From assembly GCA_964612075.1 (NCBI GenBank), contig CAZTFC010000043.1:1-21445 (forward strand): a stretch of DNA of 21,445 bases, read 5' to 3'. Of the stretch, positions 7,765 through 15,469 are shown piece by piece. A program made the position numbers and the translations under genes. The notes beneath the pieces are model-generated. The model was given only the letters and a program-made list of their open reading frames with translations. It did not search any database and was not told the DNA's origin. The stretch comes from UBA2219 sp964612075. GTDB lineage: Bacteria > Desulfobacterota > Deferrimicrobia > Deferrimicrobiales > Deferrimicrobiaceae. Position 1 is the stretch's first letter, and the number at the start of each line of letters is the position of its first letter.

Positions 7765-8638
7765 AGGATACCTCGATTTCCTCCCCCCCCCAAAGAGCTT
7801 TCAGCCGCTCCACGAGGTCGTCGATGATCCACTGCGGGGTGGACGCCCCGGCGGTCACGCCCACCACGGACGCCCCCTCGACCATCGAACGGGTCACCTC
7901 TTCCTCCGTCTCGATATGGTAGGTCCGTGGGTTGATGGCCGCGCATATCTCCGCCAGGCGCCGCGTGTTCGCGCTGTTGTACCCCCCGAGCACGAACATC
8001 GCGTCCGCCTTCCCGGCCAATCCCGTCGACTCCTCCTGCCGCAGCGTGGTGGCGTTGCAGATGGTGTTGAAGACCCGGACCTCCGCGAATCGCCTCATCG
8101 ACTCGGCGACGAACGCCATCAGGTTGTCGAAAGACTGGGTCGTCTGGGCGACCACGCCCGCCTTGCGGACCCCCTTGGCGCGCCCGATCTCGTCCAACGA
8201 GGTGCAGACCGGCACCCCTTCCTCGATGTAGCTGATGATGCTCTTCACCTCGGGATGGTTCGGGTCCCCGACGACCACCACGGCGTATCCCTCCCGGCTC
8301 AGCATCCGTGCGTGGTCCTGCGCCTTCGTGACGAACGGGCACGTGGCGTCGATGATGGAGATCCTCTTCTTTTCGAGCGCGGCCCGGTCGGAGCGGGTCA
8401 CCCCGTGGGACCGGATGATCGCCTTCCCGCAGGTGATCTCGTCCACGCTCCCGACGACGCGGATCCCTTTCTTCTCGAGGCGCTCCACCGCCTGGGGGTT
8501 GTGGATGATGGGCCCCAGCGAGTGGATCGGCTCCCCCCTGTCCCCCCCGCCCCTGCCCGCCGTCTCGTCGGCGATGGAGATGGCCCGCTTGACGCCGAAG
8601 CAGAAGCCCGCGCTCCGCGCGATGAGGATCCGCTTCAC
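7754..8638 (-). CDS. ispH: 4-hydroxy-3-methylbut-2-enyl diphosphate reductase
   Basis: This 294-residue enzyme performs the last step of the MEP isoprenoid pathway, reducing HMBPP to IPP and DMAPP at a [4Fe-4S] cluster. The cluster cysteines are Cys13 (GFCFGV), Cys100 (DATC) and Cys194 (NTICNATTLRQ). Substrate-binding His46 (IIHN), His78 (RSHGV) and His128, with Glu130 (NHPEV), are in place, as is TTQSF. The start is GTG at 8636-8638, overlapping the cmk stop as GTGA. The frame stays open much further upstream, but that stretch is out-of-frame cmk sequence. A small Gly/Arg-rich insertion (about 28-35) precedes the first His motif. A G9 tract near the 3' end codes for Trp283-Gly-Gly-Glu. The rpsA promoter overlaps the stop. 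Confidence 0.97.
   Translation of the reverse strand: MKRILIARSAGFCFGVKRAISIADETAGRGGGDRGEPIHSLGPIIHNPQAVERLEKKGIRVVGSVDEITCGKAIIRSHGVTRSDRAALEKKRISIIDATCPFVTKAQDHARMLSREGYAVVVVGDPNHPEVKSIISYIEEGVPVCTSLDEIGRAKGVRKAGVVAQTTQSFDNLMAFVAESMRRFAEVRVFNTICNATTLRQEESTGLAGKADAMFVLGGYNSANTRRLAEICAAINPRTYHIETEEEVTRSMVEGASVVGVTAGASTPQWIIDDLVERLKALWGGEEIEVSFYR
7783..7791. repeat. Homopolymer of nine C (G9 on the coding strand) near the ispH 3' end
   Basis: Nine consecutive C on the plus strand read as G9 in ispH codons Trp283 to Glu286. A change in length here would alter only the last nine or so residues and could extend translation towards rpsA. Confidence 0.95.
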
Positions 8639-9306
8639 CGCGCCGCCCCCCGGAGGCTTTTCATCATGATCCCGACAACCTCCTCGACCGACAGGATCGT
8701 CGAATCGATGTAGACGGCCCCTTCCGCCATCTTCAGCGGGGAATGCTCCCGGGTGCAGTCCTGCACGTCCCGGCGCAGGACATCTTTCAGGACCCGCTCG
8801 AACGGCTGCCCCTGGCCAGGGGCCAGCTCCCGGTACCGCCGCAGGGCCCGGACCGCGGCCGCCGCGTCGAGGAAGAACTTCGCCTCCGCGCCGGGGAAGA
8901 CGACCGTTCCCGTGTCCCGCCCCTCGAGGACGACCCCCCCGTCCCGGGCCATCTCCTGCTGCTTCGCCACCAGCGCCTCGCGCACCGGCAGGTGGGCCGA
9001 AACGTCCGACGCCCCCATGCTCATCTCGGAGGTGCGGATCGCCTCCGCCACGTCCTCGCCCGCGAGGAAGACCCCCGCGGCGCCGGACGCGTCCCGGAAG
9101 GACAGCTCCATCCGGCGGGCCAGTTCCCCGAGCCGGTCCGCGTCGCTCCAGGGGATCCCGGCCCGCCGCGCGGCCAGGGCGCACGCCCGGTACATCGCCC
9201 CCGTGTCGATGCGGACGAACCCCGCCTTCTCCGCCAGCCTCTTCGAGACGGTGGTTTTCCCCGCACCGGAAGGGCCGTCGATCGTGACCACCGGGCGCGC
9301 CCTCAT
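8635..9306 (-). CDS. cmk: Cytidylate kinase
   Basis: This 223-residue kinase phosphorylates CMP and dCMP to the diphosphates, in the cytosol. The P-loop is GPSGAGKTT at 11-19, followed by IDTGAMYRA and the CMP-binding region. EGRDTGTVVFP (128-138) carries the conserved Arg130 and Asp131. The lid region holds RRDVQDCTREHSPLK, and the C-terminal AVYIDSTILSVEEVV is typical. The start is ATG at 9304-9306, overlapping the aroA stop as ATGA. The longer open frame above it is out-of-frame aroA and tyrA sequence. The stop overlaps the ispH start (GTGA). The aroA-cmk-rpsA linkage is widespread in bacteria and here has ispH inserted. Confidence 0.97.
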   Translation of the reverse strand: MRARPVVTIDGPSGAGKTTVSKRLAEKAGFVRIDTGAMYRACALAARRAGIPWSDADRLGELARRMELSFRDASGAAGVFLAGEDVAEAIRTSEMSMGASDVSAHLPVREALVAKQQEMARDGGVVLEGRDTGTVVFPGAEAKFFLDAAAAVRALRRYRELAPGQGQPFERVLKDVLRRDVQDCTREHSPLKMAEGAVYIDSTILSVEEVVGIMMKSLRGAAR

Positions 9307-10580
9307 CCGGACAGCCTCTCGAGCATCGCCAGGAAGCCGGGAAAGGAGGTGTCGATGCACGCCGTGTCGTCGACCCGGACGTCGCTGCCGGCCGCCTTGC
9401 CGAGAACCAGCATCGACATCGCGATCCTGTGGTCGCCCCGGCTTTCGCACGTGACCCCCCCGCGGATCCGTGTCGGACCTTCCACCCAGATCCCGTCCGG
9501 GTACTCCCCGCAGGAAACCCCCAGGGCGGAAAGGCTCGCCGCCATCGCGCCGATGCGGTCCGACTCCTTCACCCGGAGCTCCCCGGCCCCCCGGATCTCC
9601 GTGCGGCCTTCGGCGAACGCCGCCGCGACGCAGAGGATCGGCACCTCGTCGATCAGCCCCGGGACCTCTTCCGGGGCGATCCGCACGCCTTTCAGCCCCC
9701 TTCCTCGGACGACGATGTCGGCGACCGGCTCGCCGCATTCCAGGCGCTCGTTCTCGAAAAGGATCTCCGCCCCCATGCGCCGCAGCACGTCCACCGCCCC
9801 CGTGCGGAACGGATTGACCCCGACGTTCCGGGCCACGAGCTCGGAACCGGGCGCGGCGGCGGCGAGCACGAGGAAGAAGGCGGAGGAGGAGACGTCCCCG
9901 GGCACGACCCGGTCCACGGGATCGAGCCGGGCCGCGGGGGCCACCGTGATCGAAGCCCCTTCCCGGGAAAGCGTCGCACCCATCGCGGACAGCATCCGTT
10001 CCGTGTGGTCCCGGGTCGGCAGCGGCTCGACGACCGTCACGGGGGAATCGGCGTACAGCCCCGCCAGCAGCAGGGCCGACTTGACCTGAGCGGACGCCAC
10101 CGGCATCTCGTAGCGGATCCCCTTGAGCGTCCCGCCCCGCACGCAGAGAGGCGGAAACCGGTCCCCTTCCCTGCCCCGGATCGAGGCGCCCATCAGCGTC
10201 AGGGGGCGGATCACGCGGGCCATGGGGCGGCGGCGCAGGTAGGGGTCCCCCGTGATCACGGTCAGGAACGGCTGCGCCGCGAGGAGACCGCTTCCGATTC
10301 GGATCGTGGTGCCGGAATTTCCCGCGTCGATCACGTCGGAGGGCTCCGAGAGCCCTTTCAGGCCCACCCCGGCGATGAGCAGCTCCGTCGGGGACACCCT
10401 CTCGACCGCGACGCCGAGGGCCCGCATCATCCCGACCGTGCGGTTGGTGTCCTCCGCGTCGAGAAAGCCGCGCACCCGGCTCCCCCCGTCGGACAGGGCG
10501 GCCAACAAAACCGCCCGGTGGCTGATCGACTTGTCGCCTGGAACGGCGATCTCTCCGCGGAACGCCGGGCGCGGGCTCAA
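9303..10580 (-). CDS. aroA: 3-phosphoshikimate 1-carboxyvinyltransferase (EPSP synthase)
   Basis: This 425-residue enzyme is the sixth step of the shikimate pathway, joining shikimate-3-phosphate and PEP. Motifs seen are GDKSISHRA (Lys17), DAGNSGTTIR (85-94), RRRPMARVIRPL, SAQVKSALLLAG (163-174), GDVSSSAFFL, DEVPILCVAAAF, ELRVKESDRI and GDHRIAMS. The GNSGTT and SAQVK forms are closer to the Bacillus and deltaproteobacterial type than to the E. coli type. The usual NPTRTG is NPFRTG here (256-261). The start is TTG at 10578-10580, overlapping the tyrA stop as TTGA, with a GGAGG ribosome site four bases upstream supporting this unusual codon. It is coupled to cmk by an ATGA overlap. Confidence 0.97.
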   Translation of the reverse strand: MSPRPAFRGEIAVPGDKSISHRAVLLAALSDGGSRVRGFLDAEDTNRTVGMMRALGVAVERVSPTELLIAGVGLKGLSEPSDVIDAGNSGTTIRIGSGLLAAQPFLTVITGDPYLRRRPMARVIRPLTLMGASIRGREGDRFPPLCVRGGTLKGIRYEMPVASAQVKSALLLAGLYADSPVTVVEPLPTRDHTERMLSAMGATLSREGASITVAPAARLDPVDRVVPGDVSSSAFFLVLAAAAPGSELVARNVGVNPFRTGAVDVLRRMGAEILFENERLECGEPVADIVVRGRGLKGVRIAPEEVPGLIDEVPILCVAAAFAEGRTEIRGAGELRVKESDRIGAMAASLSALGVSCGEYPDGIWVEGPTRIRGGVTCESRGDHRIAMSMLVLGKAAGSDVRVDDTACIDTSFPGFLAMLERLSG

Positions 10581-11431
10581 CTGACCTCCAGACCGTCACG
10601 GGTCTTCTTCGCCCGCGCGAAATATTCCCGCAGTCCCGCCGCGTCGGAAGCGGCGATGCGCCGGGAGAGGAGGTCGAGGTTCCGCCGGTAGTGCTCCACG
10701 GCGCGCAGGATCTCGACCCGGTTCTGCAGGACGATGTCCTTCCACATCTCCGGGTTGCTCGACGCGATCCGGGTGAAGTCGCGGAACCCCCCCGCCGAGT
10801 ATCCCAGGGGGACGCGGGATGGAAGGGTCGCCACGGAATGCACCAGCGCGTACGCCACCACGTGGGGCAGATGGGAAACGTAGGCGAAGACGCGGTCGTG
10901 GGTCTTCGGGTCCATCCGCAAAGCGACCTTCGAGCCGGCGAGCCGCCAGAGCCGCTCCACCCGCCGGAGGGCCTCCTCGCCCGTCCTGCGGGTGGGAGTC
11001 GCGATGAAGGACCGCCCCCGGAAGAGGGACCGGTCGGCGGCGGCGAACCCAGACCTCTCGGTCCCCGCAATGGGATGCCCGCCGACGAAGGAGACCCCCT
11101 TGCCCGAGAAGCGCTCCCCTTCCCGGACGACGTCGGCCTTGACGCTTCCGGCGTCCGTCAGGATCGACCCCGCGCGCATCCGCCCTCCGAGGGTCCGGAT
11201 CGCGGAGAGGGATGCCCGGACGGGGATGCACACGACCACCATGTCGCACCCGGCGAGCTCGTCCAGCGTGCAGCCCCGGTCGATCGCGCCCGCGGCGAGC
11301 GCAAGCCGCACCTGTGCCGGGTCCCGGTCGTGCCCCCACACCTCAGGGGCTCCCCGCTTCCCGGAAAGGGCAAGGGCCAGGGAGCCGCCGATCAGCCCCA
11401 GGCCGAGGATTCCCAGCCGTCGGCGCGGCAC
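10577..11431 (-). CDS. tyrA: Prephenate dehydrogenase (TyrA family)
   Basis: This 284-residue NAD(P)-dependent enzyme oxidatively decarboxylates prephenate (or arogenate) on the way to tyrosine. The N-terminal Rossmann fold has GLGLIGGS at 10-17. The substrate region shows GGHPIAGTERSGF, followed by the helical dimerisation part with THDRVFAYVSHLPHV. No chorismate mutase or ACT domain is attached, so this is the monofunctional form, and mutase activity comes from PheA. The start is GTG at 11429-11431, 4 bases after the aroF TAG stop. A GGGGAGG stretch lies rather far upstream (about 13 bases), so initiation may rely on coupling. Preference for prephenate over arogenate cannot be decided by eye. 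Confidence 0.94.
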   Translation of the reverse strand: MPRRRLGILGLGLIGGSLALALSGKRGAPEVWGHDRDPAQVRLALAAGAIDRGCTLDELAGCDMVVVCIPVRASLSAIRTLGGRMRAGSILTDAGSVKADVVREGERFSGKGVSFVGGHPIAGTERSGFAAADRSLFRGRSFIATPTRRTGEEALRRVERLWRLAGSKVALRMDPKTHDRVFAYVSHLPHVVAYALVHSVATLPSRVPLGYSAGGFRDFTRIASSNPEMWKDIVLQNRVEILRAVEHYRRNLDLLSRRIAASDAAGLREYFARAKKTRDGLEVS

Positions 11432-11435
11432 GGCG

Positions 11436-12449
11436 CTACAGGGTCCTCCCCACGGCCTCGGCCACCTTCCGAAGCCGGTCGATCATCTTCCCGAACGCCT
11501 CCGGCCGAAGCGACTGCGGCCCGTCGGAGAGCGCCTTCTCGGGCCGGTCGTGCACCTCGATCATCAGGCCGTCCGCCCCGGCGGCGATGGCCGCGGCGGC
11601 CAGCGGCTCCACGAGGGACGCCTTTCCGGCCGCGTGGCTCGGGTCGGCGATCACGGGGAGGTGGGTCAGGCTTTTCAGCACCGGGAACGCGGAGACGTCG
11701 AACGTGTTCCTCGTGGCCGTCTCGTACGTCCGGATGCCGCGTTCGCACAGGACGATCTTCCGGTTCCCTTCCGAGGCGATGTACTCCGCCGACATCAGGA
11801 GCTCCTGGATCGTCGCGCTCATCCCGCGCTTGAGGATCACGGGCTTGTCGAGCCTGCCGACCTCCGTCAGCAGGCGGAAGTTCTGCATGTTCCGAGCGCC
11901 GATCTGGATGATGTCCGCGTAGCGGGCCACCAGGTCGAGGTCGCGGGGGTCCATCAGCTCCGTAGCGACGGGGAGGCCGGTCCGCTCCCTCGCCTCCGCC
12001 AGGTGCTTCAGCCCCTCCTCACCGAGCCCCTGGAAGGCGTACGGCGAAGTGCGCGGCTTGAACGCGCCGCCGCGCAGGAACGTGGCCCCGCAGGCCGCGA
12101 CGCTCCCGCCGATGTCCACCATCATCTCCTTCCCCTCGACGGAGCAGGGGCCCGCGAAGAGGGCGATCGCCCTGCCGCCGATCTTCCGGCCGCTCACGTC
12201 GATGACGGTGTCTTCCTTCTGGAACTCCCGGCTGACGAGCTTGAAGGGCGACAGGATCCGGAGCACCTTCTCGACGGCCGGAAGGCCCTCGAAAAGCTCC
12301 GGGTCGAGCTTCCGCTCGTCCCCGATCGCCCCGATGATGGTGCGCTCCACGCCGCGCGAGATGTGGGCGCTCAGGCCCTTGACGCGAAGCGTCTCCTCGA
12401 CCTGCCGGACGTCCCCTTCCGTCGCGCCGGCGCGCAAAACGATGATCAT
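11436..12449 (-). CDS. aroF: 3-deoxy-7-phosphoheptulonate (DAHP) synthase, type I-beta with N-terminal regulatory domain
   Basis: This 337-residue enzyme condenses PEP and erythrose-4-phosphate, the first step of the shikimate pathway. An N-terminal ferredoxin-like domain (about 1-70, starting MIIVLRAGATEGDV) is the type found in Thermotoga, where it mediates feedback inhibition by aromatic amino acids. The barrel follows, with FAGPCSVEG (metal ligand Cys102), LRGGAFKPRTSPYAFQG, IGARNMQNF, VILKRGMS, CERGIRT, IADPSHAAGK and IEVHDRPE. The ATG start has an AAGGAGC ribosome site about eight bases upstream, and the gene lies 15 bases after pheA. It shares the transcript with pheA, tyrA and aroA, so the committed step and both terminal branches are made together. 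Confidence 0.96.
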   Translation of the reverse strand: MIIVLRAGATEGDVRQVEETLRVKGLSAHISRGVERTIIGAIGDERKLDPELFEGLPAVEKVLRILSPFKLVSREFQKEDTVIDVSGRKIGGRAIALFAGPCSVEGKEMMVDIGGSVAACGATFLRGGAFKPRTSPYAFQGLGEEGLKHLAEARERTGLPVATELMDPRDLDLVARYADIIQIGARNMQNFRLLTEVGRLDKPVILKRGMSATIQELLMSAEYIASEGNRKIVLCERGIRTYETATRNTFDVSAFPVLKSLTHLPVIADPSHAAGKASLVEPLAAAAIAAGADGLMIEVHDRPEKALSDGPQSLRPEAFGKMIDRLRKVAEAVGRTL

Positions 12450-12464
12450 CCTTTTCGCTCCTTC

Positions 12465-13538
12465 TCAAGTCGCCCTGGGATAGGACCCCAGGATCTTTAT
12501 GAACTGGGCGCGCATCTTGAGATCGTTGACGGCGCCGGCGACGGCATCGTCGGAGATGTGCCCCGTCATGTCCAGGAAGAACAGGTATTCCCACGCCTTC
12601 TTCTTGACCGGCCGGGACTCGATCTTCGTCAGGTTCACGTTGTACTTGGCGAACGGCTCCAGCATGAGGTGCAGCGCCCCGACCTCGTCGCGGGCCGAGA
12701 AGAGGATCGAGGTCTTGTCGTTCCCGGTCCGCGCCGCGGGCTGCTTCCCGAGGATGATGAAGCGGGTGAAGTTGTTCGTGTTGTCCTGGATCCGCTTCCG
12801 GACGGTCTTCAGCCCGTAGATCTTCGCCGCGGCCTCGCCCGCGATGGCCGCCGCCGACGGGTCGTCCGCGGCCAGCTCCGCGGCGCGCGACGTGCTCTCC
12901 ACGTCGAAAACGGGTGCCTCGCGCAGGTTCCGCTCCAGGAACGCCCGGCACTGGGCGATGGCGTGGGGGTGGGAGTAGACCTTCCTCACGTGGTCGATGT
13001 CGCCGGTGACGGAAAGCAGGTCCTGGTCGACCTCGACGAGGATCTCCCCGCAGATCAGCAGGTTGTTGTCCACGAACATGTCGAGGGTGTTGCTGACGAT
13101 CCCCTCGCTCGAGTTCTCTATGGGGACCACGCCGTACTCGGCCGTGTTCCGCTCCACCGCGTCGAACACCTCGGACACGTTGATCTGGGGGATGTAGAGG
13201 GCGCTTTCCCCGAAATGCTTGAGGCACGCCAGGTGCGTGAAGGTGGCGCGGGGCCCCAGGAACGCGACGGACAGCGGCTTTTCCAGCGAAAGGGAGGCGG
13301 AGATGACTTCGCGGTAGATGGCCTTGAGCCCTTCGTTCGGGAAAGGGCCCGGGTTGGCGGAGGAAAGCCTCCGGATGATCTCCGCCTCCCGCTCGGGGAC
13401 GTAGAACCGCATGCCGAGCTCGCCCTTGATCGCGCCGACCTCAAGCGCCGCCTTCGCCCGGCGGTTCAGCAGCGCGAGGATCTCGTCGTCGATCGCGTCG
13501 ATCTCCGCGCGCAGCTCCTTCAGGCGGTCCCCGGTCAC
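12465..13538 (-). CDS. pheA: Bifunctional chorismate mutase / prephenate dehydratase (P-protein)
   Basis: This 357-residue protein converts chorismate to prephenate and then to phenylpyruvate. An AroQ chorismate mutase domain covers about 1-90 (Arg26/Arg27 and Lys38 fit the active-site pattern). The prephenate dehydratase domain runs from about 91 (VAFLGPRATFTH) to about 272, with VVPIENSSEG and the catalytic DNTNNFTRF. The C-terminal ACT domain (about 278-357) holds the ESRP phenylalanine-binding motif, so feedback inhibition by Phe is expected. The start is GTG at 13536-13538, overlapping the accA stop as GTGA, with AAGAGG upstream. The upstream open frame is out-of-frame accA sequence. Confidence 0.97.
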   Translation of the reverse strand: MTGDRLKELRAEIDAIDDEILALLNRRAKAALEVGAIKGELGMRFYVPEREAEIIRRLSSANPGPFPNEGLKAIYREVISASLSLEKPLSVAFLGPRATFTHLACLKHFGESALYIPQINVSEVFDAVERNTAEYGVVPIENSSEGIVSNTLDMFVDNNLLICGEILVEVDQDLLSVTGDIDHVRKVYSHPHAIAQCRAFLERNLREAPVFDVESTSRAAELAADDPSAAAIAGEAAAKIYGLKTVRKRIQDNTNNFTRFIILGKQPAARTGNDKTSILFSARDEVGALHLMLEPFAKYNVNLTKIESRPVKKKAWEYLFFLDMTGHISDDAVAGAVNDLKMRAQFIKILGSYPRAT

Positions 13539-14503
13539 CCGCCGGACCTCTTCTTGAGCGCGCCCATTTCCCGGAACTTCCTGTAGCGGCGTTCGAGAAG
13601 CTTCTGGACCGGCATGGAAAGCAGCGGCTCGAGCGACTCGAGAAGCGCGCCTTTCAGCGACTCCGCGGCGGCCTTGTGGTCCCGGTGGGCGCCTCCCGTC
13701 GGCTCGGGGACGATCCGGTCGATCAACCCGAACTTCTTCAGATCCTGGGCGGTGATCTTCATCATCTCCGCGGCAACTTCCGCCTTGGCGGTGTCGCGCC
13801 AGAGGATCGATGCGCACCCCTCCGGGGAGATGACCGAGTAGACGGAGTACTCCATCATCAGGATCTCGTCGCCGACCCCCAGGGCCAGCGCCCCCCCGCT
13901 GCCCCCTTCGCCCGTGACCGCCACTACGATGGGGATTTTCAGGTGGGACATCTCGAACAGGTTCCTCGCGATCGCCTCGGACTGGCCCCGCTCCTCCGCG
14001 CCGATCCCGGGAAACGCGCCGGGGGTGTCGATGAACGTGATGACGGGGAGGGAGAACTTCTCCGCCAGCCTCATGACGCGCAGCGCCTTGCGGTACCCTT
14101 CGGGGTTCGCCATGCCGAAGTTCCGCTGGATCTTCTCGTTGGTGTTGCGCCCCTTCTGGTGTCCGATCAGCAGCGCCCGGTGCCCCTCGAGCTCGGCGAA
14201 GCCGCAGACCAGGGACGGATCGTCGCGAAACGCCCGATCCCCATGGATTTCCATGAAATTCCTGAAGATGAGGTTGATATAGTCGGACATGTACGGCCGG
14301 TTCGGGTGGCGGGCCAGCTGGGTGATCTGCCACCGCGTGAGGTTCGAGAAGACCTCCTTGCGGATCTTCCCGATCTTCTTCTCCAGTTTCGCGGCCTCTT
14401 CCCTGACGCTCTTGTCGGTTCCGTCGTCCATCCGCTGAAGCTGGTCGAGACGATTTTCCAGGTCGACGATCGGACGCTCGAAATCGAGGTATTGGAGGAT
14501 CAT
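13535..14503 (-). CDS. accA: Acetyl-CoA carboxylase carboxyltransferase subunit alpha
   Basis: This 322-residue protein pairs with AccD to transfer CO2 from carboxybiotin to acetyl-CoA, starting fatty acid synthesis. The family N-terminus (LDFERPIVDLENRLDQL, then WQITQLARHPNRPYMSDYI) is intact. The crotonase-fold core follows, with FIDTPGAFPGIGAEERGQ, the glycine-rich GEGGSGGALALGVGD, and SPEGCASILWRD. The length is normal (E. coli 319). The ATG start has AGGAG about nine bases upstream. A possible promoter precedes it, overlapping the miaA 3' end. accD is not in this window. Its stop overlaps the pheA start, linking lipid and aromatic synthesis genes in one transcript. Confidence 0.97.
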   Translation of the reverse strand: MILQYLDFERPIVDLENRLDQLQRMDDGTDKSVREEAAKLEKKIGKIRKEVFSNLTRWQITQLARHPNRPYMSDYINLIFRNFMEIHGDRAFRDDPSLVCGFAELEGHRALLIGHQKGRNTNEKIQRNFGMANPEGYRKALRVMRLAEKFSLPVITFIDTPGAFPGIGAEERGQSEAIARNLFEMSHLKIPIVVAVTGEGGSGGALALGVGDEILMMEYSVYSVISPEGCASILWRDTAKAEVAAEMMKITAQDLKKFGLIDRIVPEPTGGAHRDHKAAAESLKGALLESLEPLLSMPVQKLLERRYRKFREMGALKKRSGG

Positions 14504-14532
14504 CCGGCGCTCCTGTTGTGGCGTAAACCTAT

Positions 14533-14560
14533 ATTTTATTCTGATTTACGGCGGCGACAA
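14533..14560 (-). promoter_or_regulatory. Possible sigma-70 promoter for accA and the aromatic block
   Basis: On the minus strand TTGTCG (14555-14560, four of six matches) is followed after 16 bases by TAAAAT (14533-14538, five of six). The AT-rich patch stands out in a GC-rich region, overlaps the miaA stop and lies about 30 bases before the accA start. It was judged by eye only. Confidence 0.4.
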
Positions 14561-15469
14561 GAACATATTGACCCTGCGGGAAACCTCGTCCGCGCCCCCT
14601 GCCGGATCGACCCGCACCAGGCCGGGCTCGGCGGCGAGCCACGTGAGCTGCCGCTTGGCGTACCGCCGCGTGTCCCTCTTCGTGGATTCGACCGCTTCGG
14701 CCAGGGGAATGCCGTCCAAAAGGTGGGCGACCGCCTGCCTGTACCCCAGGCCGCCCATGGGCTTCAGTTCCCGCCCGTATCCCATGTTGAGAAGCCGCCG
14801 AACCTCGTTCACCAGCCCTTCGCGGAACATCCCCTCCGTTCGCTCGTCGATCCGGCGGTATAACTCCCCCCGCCCGGGCCACAAAGCGAGAAAGAGCGGC
14901 AGGTACCTTCCCGGGGCGGCGGCCCAGGCGGAACGCGACCTGCCGGCGGGGATCCCGGCGACCCTGGCGATCTCGAGGGCGCGCACGACCCGGAGCCGGT
15001 CGGAAGGGTGGACCCTCGCCGCGGTTTCCGGGTCGACGCGGGCCAGCTCGGCGTGCAGCGCGGCGCCGCCCTCCTCCGCCCACCGCCGATCCAGTTCCGC
15101 GCGGACGGCCGGGTCGGAAGGCGCCGGGTCGAGCCCCCGAAGCAGCGCCCGGATGTACATCCCCGTCCCCCCGACGACCAGCGGCACCTTCCCGCGCGAG
15201 AGGATTCCCGAGATGGCGCTGTCCGCGTCGGCGACATACCGCCCCGCGTTGTACGGCTCGTCGGGATCCGCCACGTCGATCAGGTGATGCGGGATTTCCG
15301 CGCGCTCCCCGGGCGAGGGCTTCGCGGTCCCGATGTCGAGGTAACGGTACACCTGCATGGAATCGGCGTTGACGATCTCCGCGGGGAAGGCCCGCGCCAG
15401 CGCCATGGCGAGGTCCGACTTCCCGGAAGCGGTGGGCCCGGAGAGTACGATGATCCGGGGTGCCGTCAT
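14546..15469 (-). CDS. miaA: tRNA dimethylallyltransferase
   Basis: This 307-residue enzyme transfers a dimethylallyl group to A37 of tRNAs reading UNN codons, using the isoprenoid DMAPP. The P-loop is GPTASGKS at 11-18. Next come NADSMQVYRYLDIGTAKPS, HHLIDVADPDEPYNAGRY and VVGGTGMYIRALL. The C-terminal part has the family pattern GLVNEVRRLLNMGY, MGGLGYRQ and RRYAKRQLTW. The ATG at 15467-15469 is chosen because it overlaps the mutL stop (ATGA) and puts the P-loop at the usual distance. A start 17 codons further up is possible but would lie inside mutL. The mutL-miaA pair is a common bacterial arrangement. IspH in this window makes its substrate DMAPP. Confidence 0.97.
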   Translation of the reverse strand: MTAPRIIVLSGPTASGKSDLAMALARAFPAEIVNADSMQVYRYLDIGTAKPSPGERAEIPHHLIDVADPDEPYNAGRYVADADSAISGILSRGKVPLVVGGTGMYIRALLRGLDPAPSDPAVRAELDRRWAEEGGAALHAELARVDPETAARVHPSDRLRVVRALEIARVAGIPAGRSRSAWAAAPGRYLPLFLALWPGRGELYRRIDERTEGMFREGLVNEVRRLLNMGYGRELKPMGGLGYRQAVAHLLDGIPLAEAVESTKRDTRRYAKRQLTWLAAEPGLVRVDPAGGADEVSRRVNMFLSPP

